Assembly (NCBI RefSeq): GCF_002101595.1
Contig: NZ_LQOM01000048.1
Coordinates: 62,001 to 126,000, forward strand
From: Mycobacterium celatum
Lineage (GTDB): Bacteria > Actinomycetota > Actinomycetes > Mycobacteriales > Mycobacteriaceae
DNA: 64,000 nt
Reading direction: 5' to 3'
Part shown: one piece after another, positions 50,454-59,421 of the stretch
Numbering within the stretch: position 1 is the stretch's first letter
Layout of the letters: every line of letters starts with the position of its first letter
Program-made: the position numbers and the translations under genes
Notes under the pieces: generated by a model
Told to the model about the DNA's origin: nothing
The model's database searches: none
The model's input: only the letters and a program-made list of their open reading frames with translations

Positions 50454-51787
50454 TCTCGTATTGCGTTGTCGGCGGGGGGATTTCGGGCCTGACCGCGGCC
50501 TACCGGCTGCGTCAGGCGGCTGGCGACGAGGCGACGATCACACTGTTCGACCCGGCCGACCGGCTCGGCGGGGTGCTGCGCACCGAGACGCTGGCCGCAC
50601 AGCCGATGGACGTGGGCGCAGAGGCGTTTGTGGTGCGCCGGCCCGAAGTGCCGGCGCTGCTGGCCGAGCTGGGTCTGGCCGACCGCCAACTGGCTACCAC
50701 CGGCGCGCGGCCGCTGATCTACAGCGGAGGCCGGCTGCATCCGTTGCCGGAACGCACGGTCGCCGGCATCCCGTCGTCGCCGGCCTCGGTGGCCGGGCTG
50801 GTCGACGACGCGACGACCACGCGGATCGAAACCGAGCCTCAGCGTCCTTTGGGCTGGCAACCCGGTAGCGACCCCTCGGTGGCCGAGTTGGTGAGCGAGC
50901 GGTTCGGCGAGCAGGTGGTGACCCGATCGGTGGATCCGCTGCTCGCCGGGGTCTACGCGGGCTCGGCAGCCACCATCGGGTTGCGCTCGGCGGCCCCGGC
51001 GGTAGCGGCGGCCCTCGACCGCGGCGCCGTCAGCCTGACCGATGCCGTGCACACCGCCCTGGCCGCCGTCAGCGACGGGCCGGTGTTCGGTGCGGTGGAC
51101 GGTGGCTATCGGGTGCTGGTCGACGAGTTGGCGCGGCGCTCCCGGCCGAATTGGGTGAGGGCCGCGGTGAAGCGGATCGAGCCGGGCTGGGTCCTGCACG
51201 ACGACACCGGCGCCCAGTGGCACGCCGACGCCGTCGTGCTGGCCGTCCCGGCGCCCCGGCTGGCCGACTTGGTCGAGGGCATCGCCCCGCGCACCGCCGC
51301 GGCCGCCCGCCGGATCGTCAGCGCGTCGTCGGCGGTGGTGGCACTGGCTGTGCGCGCCGCGTTTCCGGAGAACTCCGGCGTGTTGGTCGCCAGCGGAGAA
51401 CCGTTGCATGCCAAGGCGATTACGTTGGCGTCGCGCAAATGGGGACGCCGTGGAGGCATGGAGCTGCTAAGGCTGTCGTTCGGGCGATACGGCGACAACC
51501 TGGCTGCGAGCGCCTGCGACGACGACCTGCTGGCCTGGTCGGTACAGGATCTGGAGGCGGTGTTCGGCGTCGCCGTCGAGCCAGTGGACGTCCGCGTGCG
51601 GCGCTGGATCGACGCGATGCCGCAGTACGGGCCGGGCCACGCCGAAGTGGTCGCCGAGATTCGGGCCGGGCTGCCGCCGACGATGGCGGTCGCCGGCAGC
51701 TACCTCGACGGCATCGGCGTGCCGGCCTGCGTCGCGGCGGCGGGTCGGGCGGCGACGCAGCTGCTGAGCGCGGCCGTGGCACGATAG
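50450..51787 (+). CDS. hemY: Coproporphyrinogen III/protoporphyrinogen oxidase
   Basis: The 445-residue FAD enzyme has the N-terminal motif YCVVGGGISGLTAAYRLR, LGGVLRTETLAAQPMDVGAEAF, and the C-terminal FAD stretch VAGSYLDGIGVPACVAAAGRAA. In actinobacteria this enzyme (HemY/CgoX) oxidises coproporphyrinogen III to coproporphyrin III, consistent with the hemQ gene next to it. It is translationally coupled to hemE. Confidence 0.95.
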   Translation: MISYCVVGGGISGLTAAYRLRQAAGDEATITLFDPADRLGGVLRTETLAAQPMDVGAEAFVVRRPEVPALLAELGLADRQLATTGARPLIYSGGRLHPLPERTVAGIPSSPASVAGLVDDATTTRIETEPQRPLGWQPGSDPSVAELVSERFGEQVVTRSVDPLLAGVYAGSAATIGLRSAAPAVAAALDRGAVSLTDAVHTALAAVSDGPVFGAVDGGYRVLVDELARRSRPNWVRAAVKRIEPGWVLHDDTGAQWHADAVVLAVPAPRLADLVEGIAPRTAAAARRIVSASSAVVALAVRAAFPENSGVLVASGEPLHAKAITLASRKWGRRGGMELLRLSFGRYGDNLAASACDDDLLAWSVQDLEAVFGVAVEPVDVRVRRWIDAMPQYGPGHAEVVAEIRAGLPPTMAVAGSYLDGIGVPACVAAAGRAATQLLSAAVAR

Positions 51788-51791
51788 AGCC

Positions 51792-52487
51792 ATGGCCCGC
51801 CTGGACTACGACGCCCTCAACTCCACCCTTCGCTACCTGATGTTTTCGGTGTTTTCGGTGCGACCCGGGGCGCTCGGCGAGCAGCGCGACACGATCGTCG
51901 ACGAGACCGCCACCTTCCTCAAGCAACAGGAAGAACGCGGCGTGGTGGTGCGCGGCCTCTACGACGTCGCGGGCCTGCGGGCCGACGCCGACTTCATGAT
52001 CTGGACCCACGCCGAGCGAGTCGAAGCCCTGCAGGGCACCTACGAAGACTTCCGCCGCACGACGGCGCTGGGCCGGGCGTCCACGCCCGTGTGGAGCAGT
52101 GTGGCGCTGCACCGGCCGGCCGAGTTCAACAAGAGCCACATCCCCGCGTTCCTGGCCGGCGAAGAGCCCGGCGCCTACATCTGCGTGTATCCGTTCGTGC
52201 GGTCCTACGAGTGGTACCTGCTGCCCGACGAGGAGCGCCGCCGGATGCTCGCCGAGCACGGGATGGCCGCCCGCGAGTACAAGGACGTCCGCGCCAACAC
52301 GGTGCCGGCATTCGCGCTCGGCGACTACGAGTGGATCCTGGCGTTCGAGGCCCCCGAGTTGCACCGCATCGTCGACCTGATGCGCGAGCTGCGCGCCACC
52401 GACGCGCGACGCCACACCCGCGAGGAGACCCCGTTCTTCACCGGCCCACGCGTGCCCGTCGAGCAGCTGGTGAACGCCCTGCCATGA
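51792..52487 (+). CDS. hemQ: Coproheme decarboxylase HemQ
   Basis: HemQ (ChdC), of the chlorite dismutase family, decarboxylates coproheme to haem b. The 231-residue protein has the family stretches YLMFSVFSVRPGALG, DFMIWTHAERVEALQ, CVYPFVRSYEWYLL (with the conserved Tyr), and MLAEHGMAAREY with the proximal His. It starts 4 bp after hemY and overlaps the next gene (ATGA). Confidence 0.95.
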   Translation: MARLDYDALNSTLRYLMFSVFSVRPGALGEQRDTIVDETATFLKQQEERGVVVRGLYDVAGLRADADFMIWTHAERVEALQGTYEDFRRTTALGRASTPVWSSVALHRPAEFNKSHIPAFLAGEEPGAYICVYPFVRSYEWYLLPDEERRRMLAEHGMAAREYKDVRANTVPAFALGDYEWILAFEAPELHRIVDLMRELRATDARRHTREETPFFTGPRVPVEQLVNALP

Positions 52488-53233
52488 CGACCTCCTTCGA
52501 CCCCACCGACCCGGCCCGTTTCGAAGAGATGTACCGCGACGAGCGGACGTCGCACGGCTTGCCGACCGCCACCCCGTGGGACATCGGCGGGCCGCAACCG
52601 GTGGTCCGGCAGCTGGTGGCGCTCGGCGCGATCAAGGGCGAGGTGCTCGACCCCGGCACCGGACCCGGCCACCACGCCATCTACTACGCCTCCAAGGGCT
52701 ACGCGGCGACCGGCATCGACGGGTCGGCAGGCGCCATCGAGCGCGCCCGGCAGAACGCCCAAATGGCCGGGGTGTCAGTGAATTTCGAGCTGGCCGACGC
52801 CACCAGGCTGGACGGGTTCGACGGCCGGTTCGACACGGTTGTCGACTGCGCCTTCTACCACACGTTCAGCACCGAGCCCGAACTGCGACGGTCCTACGCC
52901 CAGGCGCTGCGGCGAGCCACCAAGCCGGGCGCGCGGCTGTACATGTTCGAGTTCGGCGAACACAACGTCAACGGCTTCAAAATGCTGCGGTCGTTGTCGG
53001 AGAACGACTTTCGTGACGTGCTTCCCGCCGCCGGCTGGGAGATCACGTATCTCGGCCCGACCACCTACCAGGTCAACATCAGCGCCGAGTCCATCGAGAT
53101 GATGGCGGCGCGCAATCCCGACATGGCCGCCGAGGCGGAGAAGATGCTGGAACGATTCCGCGCAATGGAGCCGTGGCTGGAGGGCGGCCGGGTGCACGCG
53201 CCGTTCTGGGAATGCCACGCTGTCCGTCGTTGA
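52484..53233 (+). CDS. Class I SAM-dependent methyltransferase (Rv2675c-like)
   Basis: The 249-residue protein has the SAM motif VLDPGTGPGHHAIYYASKGY, GIDGSAGAIERARQ and DTVVDCAFYHTFST, of the group related to thiopurine or tellurite methyltransferases. It is coupled to hemQ (ATGA) and ends the haem operon. The substrate is unknown; a link to haem synthesis is only suggested by position. Confidence 0.87.
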   Translation: MTTSFDPTDPARFEEMYRDERTSHGLPTATPWDIGGPQPVVRQLVALGAIKGEVLDPGTGPGHHAIYYASKGYAATGIDGSAGAIERARQNAQMAGVSVNFELADATRLDGFDGRFDTVVDCAFYHTFSTEPELRRSYAQALRRATKPGARLYMFEFGEHNVNGFKMLRSLSENDFRDVLPAAGWEITYLGPTTYQVNISAESIEMMAARNPDMAAEAEKMLERFRAMEPWLEGGRVHAPFWECHAVRR

Positions 53234-53241
53234 CGCCCAGT

Positions 53242-53288
53242 GGCCAGTTATGACACGCGAACGGCAGAAATGCGTGCAATAACTGGCC
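53242..53288. terminator. Bidirectional hairpin between methyltransferase and msrB
   Basis: GGCCAGTTAT (53242-53251) pairs perfectly with ATAACTGGCC (53279-53288), and ACGC/GCGT pair inside. It lies between two convergent genes, so it can end both transcripts. Confidence 0.6.
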
Positions 53289-53297
53289 GCTCGGCAC

Positions 53298-53705
53298 TTA
53301 GGAAGACGGCACCAGCTTCAGGCAGATCGAATTGATGCAGTAGCGCTGATCAGTCGGCGTCGGGTAGCCCTCGCCTTCGAAGACGTGGCCCAGGTGGCTG
53401 TGGCAATTGGCGCACAGCACCTCGACGCGGCGCATACCCATCGAGTCGTCGGGCCGCAGTATCACCGCATCGGAGTCTGCCGGGTCGAAGAAAGACGGCC
53501 AGCCGCAATGCGATTCGAACTTCTCGCTGCTGCGGAACAATTCCGCGCCGCAGGCCCGGCATTCATAGACGCCCTCGGTCTTGGTGTCGGTGTACTCACC
53601 GGTGAACGGCGGTTCGGTGCCGGCCTGGCGCAGCACCGCGAACTCCTCGGGAGTCAGCTTCTGACGCCATTCATCGTCGGTCAGTTGCACACGTGGAGCA
53701 CTCAT
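53298..53705 (-). CDS. msrB: Methionine-R-sulfoxide reductase
   Basis: MsrB repairs oxidised methionine. The 135-residue protein has two zinc CxxC pairs (ECRACG and LCANCH), the core CGWPSF and HLGHVFEGEGYPTPTDQ, and the catalytic Cys in RYCINSICLKL. It overlaps the start region of the next gene (aftC) by 4 bp. Confidence 0.95.
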   Translation of the reverse strand: MSAPRVQLTDDEWRQKLTPEEFAVLRQAGTEPPFTGEYTDTKTEGVYECRACGAELFRSSEKFESHCGWPSFFDPADSDAVILRPDDSMGMRRVEVLCANCHSHLGHVFEGEGYPTPTDQRYCINSICLKLVPSS

Positions 53706-54967
53706 ACCTCAACGCTAGCGCGCGCAGGTTCGGAAGCGGTCAGCCATGCCGGATCGATCCCGTCGTCCAACCGGTTCTCGGCCTTGGCGTCCAGGTAGCG
53801 GAAGTAGAGCACGCAGAAGGTCACGATCAGCAGCAGCGACCAGCCGTAGGTGATCTTCAGGTATTCCAGCGGCCGGCCGATGTACATCCAGTTGAACAGC
53901 AGCCAGCGATCCATCGTCAAAAAGCCGTAGATGCCCAGCCAAGCCGGCCAGTTGCGGATCACCGAGTTGGGTAGCACCACGGTCATCAGGAACGGGAACA
54001 GCATCATCGAGTAGTAGCCCTGAGCCAGCGACAGCACCAGCCACGACCACAGCAGCAACACACCGGACGACGTGAGCATCCAAAACCGGGGGTCGCGGGT
54101 GCGGTAGTAGCGGTACAGCAGCCACAGGCTGCCAATTGCGATCACCGTGAACAGGATTCGCATGAACAGGATCAGCCAGGTCGGCAGCCCGAAGTACACC
54201 CCGTTGCCCAGGATCGAACTGTTGAAGTAGTCACGAGTGCCCAGCATGTAGGGCACCGTGCGGGTGAAGAAGTCCATGGGGTGCACGACCAACGGCAGCG
54301 CCGCGAGGTTGAACACCGCCGGCACCACCAGACCGGCGCCCACGGCACGCCACTGACGGTTCAGCAGCGGCAGCAACAGCAGCGGCGCCAGCACGGGTTT
54401 GACCACCAACGCCAACCCGATCGCGATGCCGGCCCACCACTGGCTGCCCACCTTGCCGTCCAGCAGCCACCGGAAGAACAGCACCTCCAGCAGCAGGATG
54501 CAGCCGTTGATGTTGGTGAACACCAGCGTGTTGGTCACCGACTCGGTGCAGAACATCGCCAGCAGCAGCGCCGGAGCCGCCACCGAGGTGATCGTGAAGT
54601 TGAACATCCGCAGCAGCAGATACGCCGCCAGCACAATCGCGACGGTGTTGCAGGCGATGAACAGATACCGCGACTCGGTGAACGGCAGGTACCCGAACGG
54701 CGCCATGATCAGCGTGCCGCCGGGCGGATACAGGTAGTGCGGGTCGACATAGTCGAAGTGCTCGTTGTAGATGTCCCAGCCGTGCCGGAAGTTCAGCACC
54801 GCCCGGTAGACCGGCTTGAAGTCGTCGGTGATGTTGCCGTTCGTGGTCACCACCACGCTGCGGTGGATGATCGCCAGGATCGCGGCCGGCCACAGCACCG
54901 ACCGCAGCACGGTCGCGACGCTGGGCGCGCTGGTGCGGGGACGAAACAGGGAATCGAGCGCCGTCAC
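53702..54967 (-). CDS. aftC: Alpha-(1->3)-arabinofuranosyltransferase AftC
   Basis: AftC adds branching arabinofuranose to arabinogalactan and lipoarabinomannan. The 421-residue integral membrane GT-C protein has about 10 helices and, in the first periplasmic loop, GWDIYNEHFDYVDPHYLYPPGG with the acidic residues typical of GT-C catalysts. Its length is close to M. tuberculosis AftC. It lies 12 bp downstream of the lipoprotein gene. Confidence 0.92.
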   Translation of the reverse strand: MTALDSLFRPRTSAPSVATVLRSVLWPAAILAIIHRSVVVTTNGNITDDFKPVYRAVLNFRHGWDIYNEHFDYVDPHYLYPPGGTLIMAPFGYLPFTESRYLFIACNTVAIVLAAYLLLRMFNFTITSVAAPALLLAMFCTESVTNTLVFTNINGCILLLEVLFFRWLLDGKVGSQWWAGIAIGLALVVKPVLAPLLLLPLLNRQWRAVGAGLVVPAVFNLAALPLVVHPMDFFTRTVPYMLGTRDYFNSSILGNGVYFGLPTWLILFMRILFTVIAIGSLWLLYRYYRTRDPRFWMLTSSGVLLLWSWLVLSLAQGYYSMMLFPFLMTVVLPNSVIRNWPAWLGIYGFLTMDRWLLFNWMYIGRPLEYLKITYGWSLLLIVTFCVLYFRYLDAKAENRLDDGIDPAWLTASEPARASVEV

Positions 54968-54979
54968 CCGCGCAAAATA

Positions 54980-56536
54980 TCAGGCGGGACAGTAGGTGTC
55001 GGTGTCGGGCAGCTTGCCGCTCTCCAGGTAGCTGATCAGCGGTGGCACTGCACAGGAGGAGTAGATGGCCGTGCCGTGGCCGATGCCCTGCCACATCACC
55101 CGCTTGCTGGCCGCGCCGGCGTTGATGATCGTGGCGGCCGCCGCGGCGACCCCTTCGGAGCCGACGATCGGGTCGTTTTGCACACCGAGCAGCAGCGCAT
55201 TGACCTTGAGGCTTTTCGGCGGTTGCGGCGGGGAGCTGCTCGGCCAGTGCACGCATTTGACCAAGTTGAGCGCGGCGACGGTGCCGAACTGCGGATAGAG
55301 CTTCGCCCAGGCGACCACCAGCTGACGCACCCGATCCGGCGTCGGGCGGTTGAGCGCGTCGCTGCAGACGTTGACGAACTGTCCGTCGGTGGCGCGGGTT
55401 GACTCGGCCCGGTTGATCAGGCTCGTCAGCAGGTTGGTATCGCCGGAACGAGCGTTGGCCAGCGCGGTGGCCAGGTCGTTGGTGGTGCCGACGCGGTCGC
55501 CGCTGGGGTAGCCCAGGGCGGTCGAGATCGCGTTGGCGAGCGAGGCGACCGACGCGCCGGCGGGGCCGTGGCCGGCACGGGCGTCGGCCAGCAGCGCGCT
55601 GACCGCGCCCTTGGGGTCGGGGCCCAGCGGGCAGTTCACCGCGGCACACTGGGCGGCGAATGCGTCCAGGGCATCCTGCTCGCCCTTGACCCGCTGCTCG
55701 GCGGCCGCTTCGGCGCCCACGCCCAGCGGGATCGGGGAGTCCAGGACCAGCCGCGACACCCGGTCGGGGTGCGACCCGGCGTAGGTCAGTGCCACCTGGG
55801 CGCCGTTGCCGATGCCGAGCAGCGCCAGCGAGGGCACATCCCAGATGCTGCGCAACCGCTCGATGTCGCTGGCCGAGTGCGTGTTGTCGTAGGCGGAGTC
55901 GCCCGGCGCGATGGTGTCCGTGCAGCTGGTGGTGGCGTTCTGGGTGACGTCGGCCAGGTTGGCCACCGGGTCGTCACCGGCCTCGAACTGCGCCTGGTCG
56001 CGCATCTCCTGACGATCGAACTGGTCCCGGCAGTCCACCGGGCTCGACATGCCAATGCCGCGGCGGTCGACGGCGACGATCGGGTGGCTGCGCAGCACGT
56101 CGGCGCCGGCGCGCGACAGCCACACCGGCAGTTGCACCGACGACGGCAGATCCGAGCCGGTGGTGAACACCAGCGGGCCCGCATCGGACGGCGTCTGCAC
56201 CGATTGGGCGCGGACCACGCCGATGGTCAGTGTCCCCGCCGAGCCGTTGACCGGGTCGAGGTCGGCGTCGTAATTCGCACAGTCGAGCTTGACGCCGGGG
56301 GCGGCCGGCACCGCGGCGTCGCCGAACACCCGCGAGGTGCAGTCATGCCACGACAGGTCGTTCTTCGGGGCGGCGATCGGCGGGGGACCGGACGGACGGC
56401 TTGTCGTCGCCTTGCCTTGAGGGTGGGCGCCGGAGTTGGTGGCGAAGCGCGGGTTGGCGGCCAACCCCGGCACGCAGCCGGACACCAACGCGGTCACCGC
56501 GATCAGCGCCGCGACGAAAGTGGCGTGCCGGCTCAT
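54980..56536 (-). CDS. Secreted alpha/beta-hydrolase-like lipoprotein (Rv2672-like)
   Basis: The 518-residue protein has a lipoprotein signal (IAVTALVSGC) and a tripeptidyl-aminopeptidase-like alpha/beta fold, with DRRGIGMSSPVDCRDQF and VARLVLDSP-type elements (RVSRLVLDSPIPLG). At the nucleophile elbow it reads LLGIGNGAQVAL instead of GxSxG, so the catalytic Ser appears to be missing. The ATG at 56536 is chosen from the signal peptide; a much longer open frame upstream is antisense to ribD and zapE. Confidence 0.87.
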   Translation of the reverse strand: MSRHATFVAALIAVTALVSGCVPGLAANPRFATNSGAHPQGKATTSRPSGPPPIAAPKNDLSWHDCTSRVFGDAAVPAAPGVKLDCANYDADLDPVNGSAGTLTIGVVRAQSVQTPSDAGPLVFTTGSDLPSSVQLPVWLSRAGADVLRSHPIVAVDRRGIGMSSPVDCRDQFDRQEMRDQAQFEAGDDPVANLADVTQNATTSCTDTIAPGDSAYDNTHSASDIERLRSIWDVPSLALLGIGNGAQVALTYAGSHPDRVSRLVLDSPIPLGVGAEAAAEQRVKGEQDALDAFAAQCAAVNCPLGPDPKGAVSALLADARAGHGPAGASVASLANAISTALGYPSGDRVGTTNDLATALANARSGDTNLLTSLINRAESTRATDGQFVNVCSDALNRPTPDRVRQLVVAWAKLYPQFGTVAALNLVKCVHWPSSSPPQPPKSLKVNALLLGVQNDPIVGSEGVAAAAATIINAGAASKRVMWQGIGHGTAIYSSCAVPPLISYLESGKLPDTDTYCPA

Positions 56537-56556
56537 GCGACCACAGTAGGTCTTTG

Positions 56557-56601
56557 GTGGTGACCCGCTGCGCCCGGCTTCGCCGCGCTTGCGATCACCA
56601 C
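56557..56601. repeat. REP-like palindrome, copy 2
   Basis: The same 45-bp element as at 49283-49327, with the core CGCTGCGCCCGGCTTCGCC and the stem changed to GTGGTGA/TCACCAC on both sides. It lies between the lipoprotein gene and the RibD-like gene. Confidence 0.75.
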
Positions 56602-56607
56602 GAACGA

Positions 56608-57351
56608 TCAGCTCTTGACGTAGCGCGTGTACAGGTAGCCGTCCTCGTCGGACAGGACGTGCGCGCAGCGCATCGGCGTCTGCACCTGGCCAGGACCGGT
56701 CGCGATGCGGCGGGCCTGACCGCCGACCACGCACGGCGCGATCGTCAGGCACAGCTCGTCGAGCAGGCCGCGCTCGACGAAAGAGCTGAACAGCATTGGA
56801 CCGCCCTCGGTCAGCACCCGATCCAGGCCGCGATCGGCCAACGCCGCCAGCATCGCGGCTTCGTCGACGCGGCCCGGGTCGTCGCGTGAGCAGTCGATGA
56901 CCTCGGCGAGCCCGGCGAGCCGACGCTGCGTCTCCTCGGCGGCCGCCGTGCAGGTCAGCACCAGCGGCGGCACTTCGGTGCGGGTGAACACCTGCAAGTC
57001 GCGGCTTAGCCGACCCGATTTGGTGACGATCGCCAGCGGCGGGACTTCGCTTTGGCCGCGAGCCTGCCGATGCTGCCGCTGGGTGACGCTCGGGCGCGCG
57101 CCGGAGTAGCTCTCGATGCGGACCGTGCCCGCGCCGACCAGGATGACGTCCGCGAGTTCGCGCAGCAGGTTGAACAACGCCCGATCGATGGGCCCGCCGA
57201 GCTGGCCGGTGGTACCGGCGACGGTGGCGCCGCCGTCGAGGCTGGCGATGAAGTTGGCCCGCACCCACGTCCGCCCGGCCGGGTAGGCGTACAGCTCGGA
57301 CAGTTCGCCGTCGTCGAGTCGCCGCGTTGACCCGAGCAGGGTGAGGCCCAT
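56608..57351 (-). CDS. ribD: RibD C-terminal-domain reductase (Rv2671-like)
   Basis: The 247-residue protein is a stand-alone RibD_C/dihydrofolate-reductase-fold domain (WVRANFIASLDGGATVAG, ILVGAGTVRIESYSG, RVLTEGGPMLFSSFVERGLLDELCLTIAPCVVGG). It lacks the deaminase domain of true RibD. The M. tuberculosis homologue can replace dihydrofolate reductase, and its overexpression gives para-aminosalicylate resistance. It is divergent from zapE. Confidence 0.9.
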   Translation of the reverse strand: MGLTLLGSTRRLDDGELSELYAYPAGRTWVRANFIASLDGGATVAGTTGQLGGPIDRALFNLLRELADVILVGAGTVRIESYSGARPSVTQRQHRQARGQSEVPPLAIVTKSGRLSRDLQVFTRTEVPPLVLTCTAAAEETQRRLAGLAEVIDCSRDDPGRVDEAAMLAALADRGLDRVLTEGGPMLFSSFVERGLLDELCLTIAPCVVGGQARRIATGPGQVQTPMRCAHVLSDEDGYLYTRYVKS

Positions 57352-57385
57352 GAGGTTGATTGCAGCACGTCGCTACAGTGCCTGC

Positions 57386-58405
57386 ATGGGCCGGGTGGGA
57401 CATCTGGTGGATCGGCACCCGAGCGTCTCTCCGGAGCGACTGATCACGCAGCTGACGCCGCCGCCGACATTCGCCGACGTCAGCTTTGCGTCGTATCACC
57501 CCGACCCGGCGGAGCCCAGCCAGGCCGCCGCCGTCGAGGCTTGCCAACAGTTTTGCGAGCAGGCCGTCGAGCGCCGGGCCGGCCGCCGCAAGCTGTTCGG
57601 CAAGCGCGAGGTGCTGCCCGGCGTGGGGCTCTATCTCGACGGCGGTTTCGGTGTCGGCAAGACGCATCTGCTGGCGTCGGCGTACCGCGCGATTCCCTAC
57701 GGCGGCAAGGCCTTTGCGACGTTCATGGAGTTGACCCAACTGGCCGGGGTGTTCGGTTTCGCCGAATGCATTGACCTGCTGGCCGATTACACACTGGTGT
57801 GCATCGACGAGTTCGAGCTGGACGATCCGGGCAACACCACGCTGATCTCGCGGATGCTTTCCCAACTGGTCGAGCGAGGTGTGTCGCTGGCGGCCACCTC
57901 GAACACGCTGCCCGAGCAGCTCGGGGAGGGCCGGTTTGCCGCCCAGGATTTTCTGCGCGAAATCCACACGCTGGCAAGCATTTTCACCGTGGTGCGGATC
58001 GACGGCCCGGACTACCGGCACCGCGACCTGCCGCCGGCGCCCGAGCCGCCGTCCGACGAACAGGTCGCCGGCTGGGCCGCGCAGGTCGACGGCGCCACGC
58101 TCGACGACTTCGACGCGCTGTGCGCACACCTGGCCACCATGCACCCATCGCGCTATCTGGCGTTGATCGAAGGCGTGACAGAGGTTTTCCTCACCGGCGT
58201 GCACGGCATCGACGACCAAAACGTCGCGCTACGGCTGGTGGCCTTGACCGACCGGCTCTACGACGCCGGCATACCCGTCACTGCGTCGGGGGAGAAGCTG
58301 GACCACATCTTCAGCGACGAGATGCTCGCCGGTGGATTCCGCAAGAAGTACCTGCGGGCCACGTCGCGGCTGCTGGCGCTGAGCGCTACAGCTCGCGAAC
58401 CATGA
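57386..58405 (+). CDS. zapE: AFG1/ZapE-family ATPase
   Basis: The 339-residue P-loop ATPase has the Walker A motif GGFGVGKTHLL, Walker B VCIDEFELDD, the sensor stretch AATSNTLPEQL, and the C-terminal SRYLALIEGVTEVFLTGV typical of AFG1/ZapE. In E. coli ZapE acts in division under stress. The ATG at 57386 fits the family; the open frame starts at 57341 within the divergent gene. It overlaps the convergent GNAT gene by 20 bp. Confidence 0.9.
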   Translation: MGRVGHLVDRHPSVSPERLITQLTPPPTFADVSFASYHPDPAEPSQAAAVEACQQFCEQAVERRAGRRKLFGKREVLPGVGLYLDGGFGVGKTHLLASAYRAIPYGGKAFATFMELTQLAGVFGFAECIDLLADYTLVCIDEFELDDPGNTTLISRMLSQLVERGVSLAATSNTLPEQLGEGRFAAQDFLREIHTLASIFTVVRIDGPDYRHRDLPPAPEPPSDEQVAGWAAQVDGATLDDFDALCAHLATMHPSRYLALIEGVTEVFLTGVHGIDDQNVALRLVALTDRLYDAGIPVTASGEKLDHIFSDEMLAGGFRKKYLRATSRLLALSATAREP

Positions 58406-58871
58406 CGTAGTCCTGCTCGACGGCGGCGCCCACCCGAAATGTCCTGGTGCCATTGACCCTAAAGCCGTGATTGGCGTAAAAGCGTTGCGCGCGTTGGTTT
58501 CTCTTGTTGACTCCGAGCCATACGCGGCGCCCGCCCAATTCGGAGGCGGCTTGCAGCGCCGCGTCCATCAACGCCGTCGCCACTCCTGTGCCGTGATGTT
58601 CGGGCAGCACGTACAGTTTGGAGAGCTCGATGCCGTCATCGCCAACGAGCATGGCGTAGCCCACAATTCGCTCGTCGTGCCGGGCGACGAAAACCACACG
58701 GTTGGGATCGGCAAGGTAGTCAGCGAAGCGTGCGGCGCTCAGGTTCGCCTCGATAAACGACGCCATGTCCTCGGCCGTCACCGACGGCGGACATGCTAGC
58801 GGAAACGTGCACTCGGCGACCGCAGCGAGTTCGTCGACGTCGGCGGAATCCGCTGGCGCTACAGGTTCCAC
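58386..58871 (-). CDS. GNAT-family N-acetyltransferase (Rv2669-like)
   Basis: The 161-residue protein has the GNAT fold with acetyl-CoA motif A (LSKLYVLPEHHGTGVATALMDAAL) and motif B (LGVNKRNQRAQRFYANHGF). The GTG at 58871 is chosen as it adds the conserved start DELAAVAECTFPLACPP; it overlaps the upstream stop by 13 bp. The substrate is unknown. Confidence 0.85.
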   Translation of the reverse strand: MEPVAPADSADVDELAAVAECTFPLACPPSVTAEDMASFIEANLSAARFADYLADPNRVVFVARHDERIVGYAMLVGDDGIELSKLYVLPEHHGTGVATALMDAALQAASELGGRRVWLGVNKRNQRAQRFYANHGFRVNGTRTFRVGAAVEQDYVMVREL

Positions 58872-59365
58872 TGCGCGAGGTGCACGCCCGTCTTCCTGTC
58901 CAGCAGGACGACGTTGGAGACCGGGTCGCGGTAGGCGTCCCAGTACACTCCGCCGCGGACGACGGAACCTGCCGGCGCATTGCCCAGCACGACGTCCAGC
59001 GCGTCGGGCGCGTCGGAGGGCCGGGGCTTGTACGCGTCGGCGAACGGCGTCACGCCGACGAAGCTGAAGTCGGTTGCCATCTGGGACGGGGTGGGCACCC
59101 TGATCGCGTGGATCGCCACATCGGCGCGCTCGACCGTGCTGTCGGGGAAGCTCTTGACCGGGACGCCGCTGCGCTGGTAGCCGAAACCGGGCGGCGGATC
59201 GACGGGCTGGACGAAGCTGACGGTGACGTCGGCGATGATCTTGCCGTTGTCCACACGCAGGGTGTCGCCGATGTGACCGATCGGCGCGTCGCCTGCCGAC
59301 GCACGGGGAGCGGCGACAAGGCTCGCGACAACGATGGTGATCAAGGCAACCAGCCAGCGGTGCAT
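58859..59365 (-). CDS. Secreted MPT63-like protein (Rv2668-like)
   Basis: The 168-residue protein has a Sec signal peptide (LVALITIVVASLVAAPRASA) followed by an immunoglobulin-like domain of the MPT63/DUF1942 type (KIIADVTVSFVQPVD, VAIHAIRVPTPSQM, GGVYWDAYRDPVSNVVLLDR). It should be exported to the envelope or medium. The ATG at 59365 begins the signal peptide. The function is unknown. Confidence 0.85.
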   Translation of the reverse strand: MHRWLVALITIVVASLVAAPRASAGDAPIGHIGDTLRVDNGKIIADVTVSFVQPVDPPPGFGYQRSGVPVKSFPDSTVERADVAIHAIRVPTPSQMATDFSFVGVTPFADAYKPRPSDAPDALDVVLGNAPAGSVVRGGVYWDAYRDPVSNVVLLDRKTGVHLAQWNL

Positions 59366-59421
59366 GTTCCCTCCTCGGCGCCCCTCTGCGACCTTCGCAT
59401 GATGGCACATCCGCGCAGCGC

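Noticed and set aside
56537..58219. Minus-strand extension of the 54980 frame to more than 1000 codons
   Set aside because: It is antisense to zapE and overlaps ribD in another frame; the lipoprotein signal at 56536 marks the real start. High GC produces such open shadows.
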